A DNA stretch of 59,497 nucleotides from DATEAV01 sp964575425 (GTDB taxonomy: Bacteria; Chloroflexota; Anaerolineae; Anaerolineales; E44-bin32), in contig CAZNRD010000016.1 in the NCBI GenBank assembly GCA_964575425.1, forward strand, positions 1-59,497, in the 5' to 3' direction. Numbering within the stretch: the stretch's first letter is position 1; each line of letters opens with the position of its first letter. The notes beneath the pieces are model-generated. The model saw nothing but the letters and a program-made list of their open reading frames with translations. It was not told the DNA's origin and searched no databases. Made by a program: the position numbers and the translations under genes. Below are positions 15,530-23,656 of the stretch, one piece after another.

Positions 15530-16503
15530 ACGAATGGCTGAGTTGGGGCGTGCCGATCATCGTCTGGCTGCAGGGGCTGGGCGAATGGCTCCAAGCCCCG
15601 ATGGAGTTCTTCACCTTCCTCGGCACCGAGGAGTTCCTCATGCTCGTCATGCCCGCCGTGCTGTGGTGCTTCGACGTCGGCCTCGGGGTGCGGCTGGGCC
15701 TGGTCCTGCTCACAAGTGACGCGGTCAACGGTGCCCTGAAGCTCGCCTTCGGCTGGCCCCGTCCTTATTGGGTGAGCGATCAGGTCCGTGCCCTGAGCAG
15801 CGAGACGTCCTTCGGCCTTCCTTCCGGCCATGCTCAGAACGCGCTAGCGCTCTGGGGACGCCTGGGGGCGGCCATCCGGCGGCGCTGGGCCGTTGCCCTG
15901 CTGGCATCCGTGATCTTCCTCGTCTCGGTATCTCGCCTGTATCTCGGCGTCCACTTCCCAACCGACATGCTGGCTGGGTGGCTCGTGGCGGGCCTGTTGC
16001 TGTGGGCCTTCTTGCGCTGCGACGAGGCCGGGCGACGGTGGCTGGCGCGGCTGCGCCCGGGCCAGCAGGTTCTCACCGCCCTGCTCGTATCCCTGCTCCT
16101 GTTGGGCGTGCAGCTGGCGATCTACCAGTTCACCGCCGGGCGCGACATACCTGCGGCATGGGTTGAGCGAGCGGCGGCAGCAGCCCCTGGCGCCGAACCG
16201 ATCCATCCGCGCAGCCTGGAGGGGATGTTCTCCGGGAGCGGCGTGTTCTTCGGGCTTGGCGCAGGGGCAGCGCTGCTCTACGCCTGGGGCAAGTTCAATC
16301 CGAAGGGCCCCGCCTGGAAGCGACCGGCTCGCTACGCTCTAGGGCTTGTCGGCGTTTTGGCTCTGTGGATGGGTCTGAGAGCGGTGCTCCCCGACGGCGA
16401 GACCCTGCTGGCGCTCACCCTGCGTTACCTGCGCTATGCCGCGGTCGGCATGTGGGTGACCTACCTGGCCCCCCGCCTCTTCGTCTGGCTTCGATTGTCC
16501 TGA
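15526..16503 (+). CDS. PAP2-superfamily membrane phosphatase
   Basis: The 325-residue polytopic protein has the three PAP2 motifs: KLAFGWPRP (KxxxxxxRP), PSGHAQNA (PSGH), and SRLYLGVHFPTD (SRxxxxxHxxxD). These enzymes dephosphorylate lipid phosphates such as undecaprenyl pyrophosphate or phosphatidic acid at the outer membrane face. The N-terminal half carries the motifs and a further set of hydrophobic segments follows them, making the protein longer than simple family members. It is the last gene of the coupled run from 11726; its neighbour at 16567 is convergent. Confidence 0.88.
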   Translation: MNEWLSWGVPIIVWLQGLGEWLQAPMEFFTFLGTEEFLMLVMPAVLWCFDVGLGVRLGLVLLTSDAVNGALKLAFGWPRPYWVSDQVRALSSETSFGLPSGHAQNALALWGRLGAAIRRRWAVALLASVIFLVSVSRLYLGVHFPTDMLAGWLVAGLLLWAFLRCDEAGRRWLARLRPGQQVLTALLVSLLLLGVQLAIYQFTAGRDIPAAWVERAAAAAPGAEPIHPRSLEGMFSGSGVFFGLGAGAALLYAWGKFNPKGPAWKRPARYALGLVGVLALWMGLRAVLPDGETLLALTLRYLRYAAVGMWVTYLAPRLFVWLRLS

Positions 16504-16566
16504 CCGCAGCGCCACGCCATCCCGGCGCGACGCAAGAGCGGTCTCTCTGCGAGACCGCACCCTGCG

Positions 16567-16935
16567 TCATTTCAATTCGCGCCACAGGAACCAGTGACCG
16601 CCCCGGTCGGCGGCGGACTCCGGCGCGCGGTCGTAGTACAAATCGAACATGCGCCCGCAGTCGGTGCGAACCCTGAAGTAGTAGCGGCCCACTCCCCACG
16701 ACCCGCGCCGAACCGCCGCTCGCAGGTGGGCCGGTTCCATGTTCTTGCTGGCTCGCCCCTTGCGCTCGAAATCGAACCAGCGCGCCAGCACCTCGACCAC
16801 GCTGTATCGCGCCCCCTCCCAGCGGAACGCCTGCGGCGCCTCCGGCTTCTTGCTCAGCAGCGGAGGTCGCGCGAACTCGACCTCGACCTCACGGCCGATG
16901 AAACGCACCGGCACCGGGTCAGGCGACATCCTCAC
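16567..16935 (-). CDS. DUF6504 family protein
   Basis: The 122-residue protein is built of short beta strands: VPVRFIGREVEVEF, then FRWEGARYSVVEVLARWFDF, GRYYFRVRTDCGRMFDLYYD and HWFLWREL. This matches the small uncharacterised DUF6504 group seen in actinobacteria and Chloroflexota. The function is unknown; the fold looks like a small beta-barrel binding domain (inference). The GTG start overlaps the end of the MBL-hydrolase gene by 17 bases, so it is the last cistron of the EF-G2 operon. An ATG two codons further in is an alternative start. Confidence 0.65.
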   Translation of the reverse strand: MRMSPDPVPVRFIGREVEVEFARPPLLSKKPEAPQAFRWEGARYSVVEVLARWFDFERKGRASKNMEPAHLRAAVRRGSWGVGRYYFRVRTDCGRMFDLYYDRAPESAADRGGHWFLWRELK

Positions 16936-17713
16936 CCCGCATGAGCTGCCGCACCAGATGGATCTCCGAAAACCGACCGCCCGAGACCCAGTGCCAGCGC
17001 CCCAGCTTGCCGAAGATGTGCTCTGCGATCTCCCTGTCGCGAAAGCCCTTCCGCTTCAGCTCAAGGGATCGCTCCTGCACATCTTCCAGAAACTGGGCCT
17101 TGCGCCGCAGCGCCTCCTTCCCTTGGCGCACGCGGCCAGCATGTCCGCAGTAGACCTCCCCGAAATCGCGCTCGAGTAGGCCCCGTATGGACGCCATGGT
17201 AGTGAGGACATCTTCGTCGGCCTGCGCGTAGCGGATGCGCTCGTGGATGAACAGGTCGCCGCTGAACAGCCACCCTCGATCCGGCTCCAGGAAGACGACG
17301 TGGTCGTCGCTGTGCCCCGGTGTGTGGATGACTTCCAACTTCAGACGCCCGCTCTCGAAGGTGGTGTCGAGCGGGAGCGCGCAGATGGCCTGGGGCTGGC
17401 CCCATGCCAGCCGGCGGAACGCCTGCACGCGCTGTGGGTGCTGCATGCGTTCCAGCGAAGCCGCGGGCGCGCGCGGCGTCACGGGCAGCTGAATGTCCCC
17501 GCCGACATGGTCCTCGTGATGATGGGTGTTGAGGACGGCCTCGAGCGGCCGCGTGCCAATCCACCTCGCCAGCTCGCCTGCGGTCCGTGGCGGCCCGGCA
17601 TCGATCAGCACGCCCTGCAAGTAGAACGCCGAGACCCAATACAGGCCCTGGCCGAGCAGGCCGGTGGCCATCCGCAGCTCGCACACCGGCCCGTGATCGA
17701 TCACCCTGAGCAC
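16919..17713 (-). CDS. MBL-fold metallo-hydrolase
   Basis: The 264-residue metallo-beta-lactamase-fold enzyme has the metal motif THHHEDHVGG (HxHxDH), a second ligand in HTPGHSDDHVVF, Asp in LFSGDLFIHE and the last His in YCGHAGRV. A C-terminal helical extension (about 70 residues) follows, as in glyoxalase II-like and LACTB2-like hydrolases. The GTG start at 17713 lies one base after the stop of the preceding gene; longer frames run into that gene. The likely activity is hydrolysis of a thioester or phosphodiester, but the substrate cannot be read. It is third in the EF-G2 operon. Confidence 0.82.
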   Translation of the reverse strand: MLRVIDHGPVCELRMATGLLGQGLYWVSAFYLQGVLIDAGPPRTAGELARWIGTRPLEAVLNTHHHEDHVGGDIQLPVTPRAPAASLERMQHPQRVQAFRRLAWGQPQAICALPLDTTFESGRLKLEVIHTPGHSDDHVVFLEPDRGWLFSGDLFIHERIRYAQADEDVLTTMASIRGLLERDFGEVYCGHAGRVRQGKEALRRKAQFLEDVQERSLELKRKGFRDREIAEHIFGKLGRWHWVSGGRFSEIHLVRQLMRGEDVA

Positions 17714-17714
17714 A

Positions 17715-18116
17715 CTACCGCTCCGACGGCGGCTGCCCTGCGTCCACAGGCCTCCACAGAACCATGCACACCACCACGACCGCGGCCAGCGCGGTTCCAG
17801 CACCGAGGGCCAGAGCCGAGGCGACGCTGAGAATCAACGTCACCGGCTTCCCCCACGACAGACGCAGCCACAGCCCGGCCACGGCGCCGAACCAGGTCAG
17901 CCCGATCACGAGGAGCACCCAGCCGAGGGCTGTCGGCTCCAGGCCCAGCGCCCGAGGCACCACGTCCCACGGACCCAGCCACCTCGGCAGCGCAGGCGAG
18001 AAACCGAACAGACGGATGTGCAGGCCCGTCAGGCTCAGCCCCACGCCGAGCACGGCAGCAGCGAGGGTCAGGAGGAGGCGCGGCAGAAGGGCCGCCTTCA
18101 CGGGTGTCTCCTGCAC
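17715..18116 (-). CDS. Small membrane protein, unknown function
   Basis: The 133-residue protein has three clear hydrophobic segments (LLPRLLLTLAAAVLGVGLSL, ALGWVLLVIGLTWFGAVAGL, and a third ending ALAAVVVVCMVLW) and short polar ends. I recognise no family. The GTG start lies three bases after the EF-G2 stop and the end abuts the MBL-hydrolase gene, so it is co-translated with both. Confidence 0.7.
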   Translation of the reverse strand: MQETPVKAALLPRLLLTLAAAVLGVGLSLTGLHIRLFGFSPALPRWLGPWDVVPRALGLEPTALGWVLLVIGLTWFGAVAGLWLRLSWGKPVTLILSVASALALGAGTALAAVVVVCMVLWRPVDAGQPPSER

Positions 18117-18119
18117 AGG

Positions 18120-20195
18120 CTACTCGGCCTCTTCCTTCTTGAGTTCCTTCTGGCGCGCGGCGATGACCTCCTGGGCCACATGCTGCGGCACGATTTCGTA
18201 GCGGCTCAGGCTCATGGTGAACACGCCGCGCCCAGCCGTGATGGAGCGCAGTTCGGTGGCGTAGCGCAGCATCTCGGCCAGCGGGACTGTGGCGGTGACG
18301 ACGCTGCGCCCGCGCTCACTCTCCATCCCCTGGACACGCGCCCGGCGCGTGTTCAGGTCGCTGAGCACATCACCCATGCTGGCTTCGGGCACGGTGATGC
18401 GGACGTTCATGATCGGCTCCAGCAGGACCGGGCCCGCCTCGCGAAATGCCAGTTTGAAGGCCTCGCGCCCGGCGACTTCGAAGGCCACCGCCTTCGAGTC
18501 CACCGGGTGTTCCTTGCCATCGGTGACGGCCACGCGGATGTTCTCCACCGGATAACCGGCGAGCACGCCCGTCTTCATCACGCCGCGCACGCCCTTCTCA
18601 ATGGCGGGCATGAACGAGGAGGAGATGGCGCCGCCAAAGACCTTGTTGACAAACTCGAACTCGCCCTCCTGCAGCGGCTCGACGCGCATGTGGACTTCCG
18701 CAAACTGGCCCGCGCCCCCGGTCTGTTTCTTGTGGCGGTACTGCGAGATCCCCTCACGGGTGATCGTCTCGCGGTAGGGGACCTTGGGCAGCTCGGCAGT
18801 CAGGCCCACCTGAAACTTGGTCTCCGCCTTGCGGATGGCGACGTCGATGTGCTGGTCGCCCATCCCCTGCAGGATGGTCTGGTTGGTGCTCGGCTCCTGA
18901 CGCCAGGTCAGGGTCGGGTCCTCCTCGCACAGTCGGGTCAGGGAGGCCCCCATCTTGGTTGAGTCGGCCTGGGTCTTGGGGACAACGGCCACGGAGTACA
19001 GCGCGTTCGGGTACCTGGGCATGGGCAGGGTGAGGGGGCGTCCCTTGTCGCAGAGCGTGTGGCCGGTGCCGGTCTCTCCAAGCTTGGGCACGGTGCCGAT
19101 GTCTCCGACGTGAAGATTCCTGACCGGAAACTGCTCCTTGCCGCGCAGCACATGCAGCGTCCCCAGGCGCTCCTCGGTGCCCCTGGTTTGATTCCAGACA
19201 CGGCTGTCGGAGCTGAGAATGCCGGAAAAGACGCGCAGGTAAGTGATCTTGCCGACGAACGGATCGGCGGTGGTCTTCCACACATAGGCTGCCAGCGGCC
19301 CGGCATCGGACGCGGGCAGCAGTTCTTCCCCGTCCTTGCCCTGCGCGACGGCGGGAGGCGCGTCGGCTGGGGAGGGCAAGAGGTCGAGGATCAGGTCGAG
19401 CAGGGGCGCCGTGCCGATGGCGGCTGTCCCCGCCGCAAGGCAGACGGGCACCAGGCGCCCGGAGCGCATGGCCTGCCGCGTCCCGCGCGCGATTTCCTCG
19501 GGGCTGAGGTCCTGACCGTCGAGGTACTTCTCCAGCAGCGCGTCATCGCCCTCGGCTGCCGCCTCGACCACGGCCACGCGCGCCTCCTCAGCCGCCTCCT
19601 TCAGCTCTTCGGGAATAGGCTCTGTGGACTTGCCGTCGCCCGGCCGGGCGGCCATGCGAAAGAGATCGATCACGCCCCGGAAGCCCTGCTTCTCGCCCAG
19701 CGGCAGCTGAACAGGGATGAATGCAACGTCTGGCGCCAGACTGCGCAGCGAGGTCAGCGCGTTCTGGAGGTTGGCGTTCTCGCGATCCATCTTGCTGATG
19801 ACGACAATGCGGGGCAGCTTGAACTCGTCGCAGTAGCTCCAGACGATTTCCGTCCCCACCTCAACGCCGGCCACGGAGTCGATGAGCAGCAGGGCTGCGT
19901 CGGAGACTCGCAGGGTCGAGATGACCTCGCCGATGAAGTCGGTGTAGCCGGGTGTATCGAGCAGGTTGATCTTGTGCTCGCGATACTCGCAGGGCAGGAT
20001 GGCAGTCGAGAGGGAGAGCTTGCGCCGAATCTCCTCGTCTTCGAAGTCTGAGACGGTATTCCCTTCCTCGACCTTGCCCTGTCGGGTGATGGCTCCGGTC
20101 AGATAGAGCAGAGCCTCACCGAGCGATGTCTTGCCGCCTCCGCCGTGCGAGACCATGGCGACGTTGCGGATGGATTCCGTTGCGTATTCCTTCAT
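18120..20195 (-). CDS. fusA: Elongation factor G-like GTPase (EF-G2 type)
   Basis: The 691-residue protein has the full EF-G domain order: GTPase, beta-barrel, and the domain III-V fold with RHKKQTGGAGQFAEVHMRVE and FVNKVFGGAISSSFMPAIEK. Sequence details separate it from canonical EF-G: the P-loop is SHGGGGKTSL, switch II is DTPGYTDF rather than DTPGH, and the G4 motif is ISKMD. The catalytic histidine after PG is thus tyrosine, as in EF-G2/FusA2-type paralogues. These bind GTP but are not general translocases. It is first in an operon with a membrane protein and an MBL hydrolase, not beside rpsL, rpsG or tuf. A canonical fusA presumably lies elsewhere. Confidence 0.88.
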   Translation of the reverse strand: MKEYATESIRNVAMVSHGGGGKTSLGEALLYLTGAITRQGKVEEGNTVSDFEDEEIRRKLSLSTAILPCEYREHKINLLDTPGYTDFIGEVISTLRVSDAALLLIDSVAGVEVGTEIVWSYCDEFKLPRIVVISKMDRENANLQNALTSLRSLAPDVAFIPVQLPLGEKQGFRGVIDLFRMAARPGDGKSTEPIPEELKEAAEEARVAVVEAAAEGDDALLEKYLDGQDLSPEEIARGTRQAMRSGRLVPVCLAAGTAAIGTAPLLDLILDLLPSPADAPPAVAQGKDGEELLPASDAGPLAAYVWKTTADPFVGKITYLRVFSGILSSDSRVWNQTRGTEERLGTLHVLRGKEQFPVRNLHVGDIGTVPKLGETGTGHTLCDKGRPLTLPMPRYPNALYSVAVVPKTQADSTKMGASLTRLCEEDPTLTWRQEPSTNQTILQGMGDQHIDVAIRKAETKFQVGLTAELPKVPYRETITREGISQYRHKKQTGGAGQFAEVHMRVEPLQEGEFEFVNKVFGGAISSSFMPAIEKGVRGVMKTGVLAGYPVENIRVAVTDGKEHPVDSKAVAFEVAGREAFKLAFREAGPVLLEPIMNVRITVPEASMGDVLSDLNTRRARVQGMESERGRSVVTATVPLAEMLRYATELRSITAGRGVFTMSLSRYEIVPQHVAQEVIAARQKELKKEEAE

Positions 20196-20234
20196 GGGAT
20201 GAGGGGCCTCCAGCGGTGGTGGTCAAACACGGCC

Positions 20235-20263
20235 ATTCTAAAGGAGGACCACCGGGTTGTCAA
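20235..20263 (-). promoter_or_regulatory. Promoter of the EF-G2 operon
   Basis: On the minus strand TTGACA (20263-20258) and TAGAAT (20240-20235) are separated by 17 bp. The -10 is followed 39 bp later by the EF-G2 ATG, with GGAGG in between. Confidence 0.8.
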
Positions 20264-20373
20264 AGAACGCCTGCGAGGATGTCGGAATCCCGGCCGCGCA
20301 CCTGGCCGATCGTGGCCGCAGGGGCAAGGTCCCCGCGACGCTATCTGATACAATCCTCATGCGTCGAGGGTGT

Positions 20374-20856
20374 ATGAGCCTGATCAACCAGTATTCGTTT
20401 CTGCTGATGACGCTTGTGGCCATCGGCCTCCTGGCCTTCTTCCTCCTGCGCGACGGAGCACGCAGAAGCGATTGGATCGCACTGGCCTCCCTGGCGCTGG
20501 GCTTCATCCTGGCGTACGGCCTGGGCCAGCCCGGGCCGAGCACGGCCCAGCAGGCACAGGAAGTGCTCGACCGCCTCGGCCTCGGCCAGCCCGTGCTGCT
20601 TGAGCTCCAGAGCCCATATTGCCTGGGCTGTATGGCAGCCAGGCCTATTGTGGACAGGATTGAACGCGAGCACGCGCCGCAGCTGGTCGTGATTCGCATG
20701 AACGTGCAGGAACCGGCGGGCCGCGCCATTGCCGAGCGCTTCGGCGTCCGTGCCACCCCGACCTTCCTCCTCTTCGATTCCCAGGGCACCGAGGTCTGGC
20801 GCAGCGTTGGGATCGGAGACCCGACCGTTGTGCGCCAGTCGTTGGGCGCTCCTTGA
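20374..20856 (+). CDS. Membrane-anchored thioredoxin-like protein
   Basis: The 160-residue protein has two N-terminal hydrophobic segments (FLLMTLVAIGLLAFFLL and WIALASLALGFILAYGL) and then a thioredoxin fold. Its redox motif is CLGC (in LQSPYCLGCMAARP) and the cis-proline loop is VRATPTFLLFD. It probably acts in thiol-disulfide exchange at the membrane; topology is not certain. ATG 20374 is favoured; ATG 20359 would lie only four bases after a TACAAT box. It overlaps the following methyltransferase gene by four bases (TTGA). Confidence 0.8.
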   Translation: MSLINQYSFLLMTLVAIGLLAFFLLRDGARRSDWIALASLALGFILAYGLGQPGPSTAQQAQEVLDRLGLGQPVLLELQSPYCLGCMAARPIVDRIEREHAPQLVVIRMNVQEPAGRAIAERFGVRATPTFLLFDSQGTEVWRSVGIGDPTVVRQSLGAP

Positions 20857-21449
20857 TCCGTGGCCATGACCGCGTGGCTCCTTGCCGGCGTACCTTCTTC
20901 GAATTGGGCTACCTCCTGGGCCGCAGCCCATGGGACACGGGCATCTCGCCGCCTGAGCTGCTGGAGTTCCTCGAAAGCCACCCGCCAGGGCGGGCAATCG
21001 ACCTGGGCTGTGGCTCGGGCACCAACGTCGTCACATTGGCGCAGAGAGGCTGGCAGGTGACAGGCATTGACTTCTCCCACCTGGCCATCTGCCGCGCCCG
21101 GCGAAAGGCCCGGCGAGCTGGCGTCCAGGTTGTTCTGCTGGTAGGAGATGCCAGCGACCTATCTGGCGTCAGCGGTACTTTCGATCTGGCCCTCGACATC
21201 GGCTGCTACCACGGGCTTTCGGCCTCCCAGCAAGAGCGCTACACAGACAGCCTGTCTCAAGTGCTGCGGCCTGGCGCGACGTTCCTGCTCTACGGTTTCG
21301 AGCGCCGCGATCTCGCCGCCCCAGAGACCTGGCTGACCGCGCAGGCGCTGCAGCAGCGGTTCGGCAGCGCGTTGGAGCTCGTCCACTATCAGGTCGGCAC
21401 CGACCAGGACCGGCCCTCGGTGTGGGCGAGAATGGTGCGGCGAGGTTGA
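20853..21449 (+). CDS. SAM-dependent class I methyltransferase
   Basis: The 198-residue enzyme has motif I AIDLGCGSGTNVVTLAQRGW, motif II VTGIDFS, and FDLALDIGCYHGL (motif IV region), as in small methyltransferases of the TPMT/UbiE-like group. The substrate is unknown. The TTG start overlaps the thioredoxin-like stop. The preceding residues FFELGYLLGRSPWDTG match the usual N-terminal cap (YxxGxxPWD). The gene also overlaps the metalloenzyme gene that follows. Confidence 0.82.
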   Translation: MIRGHDRVAPCRRTFFELGYLLGRSPWDTGISPPELLEFLESHPPGRAIDLGCGSGTNVVTLAQRGWQVTGIDFSHLAICRARRKARRAGVQVVLLVGDASDLSGVSGTFDLALDIGCYHGLSASQQERYTDSLSQVLRPGATFLLYGFERRDLAAPETWLTAQALQQRFGSALELVHYQVGTDQDRPSVWARMVRRG

Positions 21450-22393
21450 GGGTCAAGGTCTTGTTCCTCTTCCTAGACGGCCTCGGCCTCGGGGACGACG
21501 ATCCCTCGCGCAACCCCTTGGCGGCTGCAGACACGCCGAACCTGCTGTGGCTGCTCGGGGGCAGGAAGCTGGTCCGCAGCGCTGCCCCATGCGAGAGCGA
21601 GTGCGCGACGTTGCTCGCCGTCGACGCCTGCCTCGGTGTTCCCGGAAATCCGCAGTCGGCCAGCGGGCAGGCGGCGCTGCTCACCGGACGCAACATCCCC
21701 GCCGAAATCGGGGGACACTACGGCCCTAAGCCCAACCCCGAGATCGCCGCCATTCTGCAGCAGGACAACATGTTCCTACAGGTGGCGCGCGCCGGCGGCA
21801 GCTCAGCTCTGCTCAACGCGTATCCGCCGCGCTACTTCGAGGCCATCGACAGCCGCCGCCGGCTGTACTCGGCCATCCCGCTGGCAGCATCCCTGGCAGG
21901 CGTCCGCCTGCGCACCGCTTCCGACCTCCAGGCCGGCCAGGCGCTGTCAGCCGACCTCACCGGCGCCGGCTGGGCAGCCCAGCCGTCTTTCCCCCCCGCT
22001 CCTATCTTCACGCCTTCGCAGGCTGGAAACCTGCTCGCCCGCCTGTCCAGCGAACACGACCTCACATGGTTCGACTTCTGGCCCAGCGATTACGTCGGAC
22101 ACCGAGGAGTCATGCCCGAGGCCATCGAACTGGTCCAGAGGCTGGACGGAGTGCTGGGCGGCCTGGCCCGCGCCTGGCAGGGCCGCGAGGACCTCGCCGT
22201 CGTGACTTCGGACCACGGCAACCTGGAGGACATCACGGCTCGCGGCCACACAACTGTGCCTGTTCCAGCGCTGCTCATCGGCCCCGCTTCCCTGCGCAAG
22301 GTGGTGGCGCCGCAACTGCGCGACTTGACCGACTTCGCTCCGGCCCTCCTGCAGATCCTCCTCAATCGGTCAGACGAGGCGGCGGCGAGCTAG
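21446..22393 (+). CDS. Alkaline-phosphatase-superfamily metalloenzyme (iPGM/phosphopentomutase-like)
   Basis: The 315-residue protein carries the superfamily landmarks: LFLFLDGLGLG (first metal Asp), the nucleophile region NPQSASGQAALLTGR, and VVTSDHGNLEDITARGHT with the second metal cluster of Asp and His residues. It is much shorter than true cofactor-independent phosphoglycerate mutase (about 510 residues) and lacks its inserted transferase domain. It is probably a small phosphohydrolase or phosphotransferase of unknown substrate. The TTG start overlaps the methyltransferase stop (TTGA); an in-frame GTG at 21422 would overlap more. Confidence 0.78.
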   Translation: MRVKVLFLFLDGLGLGDDDPSRNPLAAADTPNLLWLLGGRKLVRSAAPCESECATLLAVDACLGVPGNPQSASGQAALLTGRNIPAEIGGHYGPKPNPEIAAILQQDNMFLQVARAGGSSALLNAYPPRYFEAIDSRRRLYSAIPLAASLAGVRLRTASDLQAGQALSADLTGAGWAAQPSFPPAPIFTPSQAGNLLARLSSEHDLTWFDFWPSDYVGHRGVMPEAIELVQRLDGVLGGLARAWQGREDLAVVTSDHGNLEDITARGHTTVPVPALLIGPASLRKVVAPQLRDLTDFAPALLQILLNRSDEAAAS

Positions 22394-22423
22394 GGGACTG
22401 AACACTTGGCCGCTCTCCTGAGG

Positions 22424-22453
22424 TTGACGGGGCAGCGCGCCGGGCAGTATGAT
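22424..22453 (+). promoter_or_regulatory. Promoter before the flavin reductase gene
   Basis: TTGACG (22424-22429) and TATGAT (22448-22453) are separated by 18 bp. The -10 ends 50 bp before the flavin reductase start and lies in the 110-bp gap after the metalloenzyme gene. Confidence 0.65.
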
Positions 22454-22503
22454 GCCCAGGCTTTCACTTCTCTGGCGCAGCGTTCCGCCGCGGGATAGCG
22501 CGG

Positions 22504-23013
22504 ATGTCCCCCAACCGGACGGTAGCAATGGCAGTGGATTCTGAGCAGCTTCGATCGACCATGCGCCTCTGGGCCAGCGGCGTGTGCCTGGTCACCTCCC
22601 ACGACCACGGTCAACCTCACGGGATGACCGTCAGCTCATTCGCCTCGGTGTCCCTCTCCCCACCCCTGGTGCTCGTGTCCTTGGAGAACACCTCGCGCAC
22701 GCACCGCCTGGCGAGCCACAGCCGCGTCTTCGCCATTTCGATCCTGCACGAGTCGCAGGCCGAACTTGCGGACCGCTTTGCCGGTCCCGTCCCCGACGAT
22801 GCAGACCGATTCGAAGGCATTCCGTTCACGACGGCGGAAACCGGATCCGCCATCGTGGATGGCTGCCTGGCCTATTTGGACTGCCGCCTCGCGTCCAGCC
22901 ACCCCGCCGGCACGCACACCCTCTTCGTCGGCGAAGTGCTCGCAACCGGTCGTCGCCGCGACGCCCCGCCGCTGCTATACTTCCAGCGCGGCTACCACCG
23001 GTTGGCCGGATGA
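22504..23013 (+). CDS. Flavin reductase domain protein (HpaC-like)
   Basis: The 169-residue FMN-binding split-barrel protein has GVCLVTSHDHGQPHGMTVSS, FASVSLSPPLVLVSLEN and the C-terminal HTLFVGEVLA, the pattern of HpaC/RutF-type NAD(P)H:flavin oxidoreductases. It would supply reduced flavin to a monooxygenase or act as a flavin reductase on its own. No partner oxygenase is in the window. ATG 22504 and ATG 22528 are alternative starts. It is followed by AMMECR1 within 20 bp, possibly starting at the ATGA overlap at 23010. Confidence 0.85.
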   Translation: MSPNRTVAMAVDSEQLRSTMRLWASGVCLVTSHDHGQPHGMTVSSFASVSLSPPLVLVSLENTSRTHRLASHSRVFAISILHESQAELADRFAGPVPDDADRFEGIPFTTAETGSAIVDGCLAYLDCRLASSHPAGTHTLFVGEVLATGRRRDAPPLLYFQRGYHRLAG

Positions 23014-23033
23014 GCTCACGCGGGGGTGGCAGG

Positions 23034-23621
23034 ATGGCAGGGGAGCTTACGGAAGAAGAGCGCCGGATCGTCCTCGACCTGGCACGCCAGGCCCTGGAGG
23101 AAGGAGTTCGCGGCCAGCGCCTCAGACCGCTGGACCTCTCGACGCTGCCCGAGCGGCTTCGCGAGCCCGCCGCCACGTTCGTCACCCTCACTCGCCGCGG
23201 CGCACTGCGCGGCTGCATCGGGGGCCTGCAGGCCGAGATGCCACTGGCCGAAGACGTCCGCCAGCACGCCATCGCCGCTGCGCTCGATGACTACCGCTTT
23301 CCCCCCGTCCAACCGGACGAACTGCCCCAGCTTGAGATCGAGGTCTCGATCCTGACCGACCCTCAGCCGCTCCCCTACTCCACCCCGGAGGAACTGGTTG
23401 CACGCATGCGGCCGGGCATCGACGGCGTGATCGTGGTGTCCGGGCTTCATCGTGCGACCTTCCTGCCGCAGGTTTGGGAGAAGGTGCCCGATGCGGAGCT
23501 GTTCCTGAGCATGCTGTGCGAGAAGGCTGGCCTGCCTGCCGAGGCCTGGCGGCACGGCCGCGTTGAGATCTTCACCTACCAGGTCGGAAGCTTCCATGAA
23601 GGAGAGGCAAGCCGGTCCTGA
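23034..23621 (+). CDS. AMMECR1-family protein (AmmeMemoRadiSam protein A)
   Basis: The 195-residue protein has the invariant family motif LRGCIGGLQ, the segment DYRFPPVQPDELPQLEIEVS, and GIDGVIVVSGLHRATFLPQV. AMMECR1 is conserved in all domains of life; in prokaryotes it is usually linked with a MEMO-like protein and a radical SAM protein of undefined function. Neither partner is adjacent here. ATG 23034 has a GGGGG ribosome site. ATG 23010 is in frame, overlaps the preceding TGA and is a real alternative. Confidence 0.88.
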   Translation: MAGELTEEERRIVLDLARQALEEGVRGQRLRPLDLSTLPERLREPAATFVTLTRRGALRGCIGGLQAEMPLAEDVRQHAIAAALDDYRFPPVQPDELPQLEIEVSILTDPQPLPYSTPEELVARMRPGIDGVIVVSGLHRATFLPQVWEKVPDAELFLSMLCEKAGLPAEAWRHGRVEIFTYQVGSFHEGEASRS

Positions 23622-23656
23622 CCGATTTCCTTCGATCACCGCTGCCTGAGGCCGGA

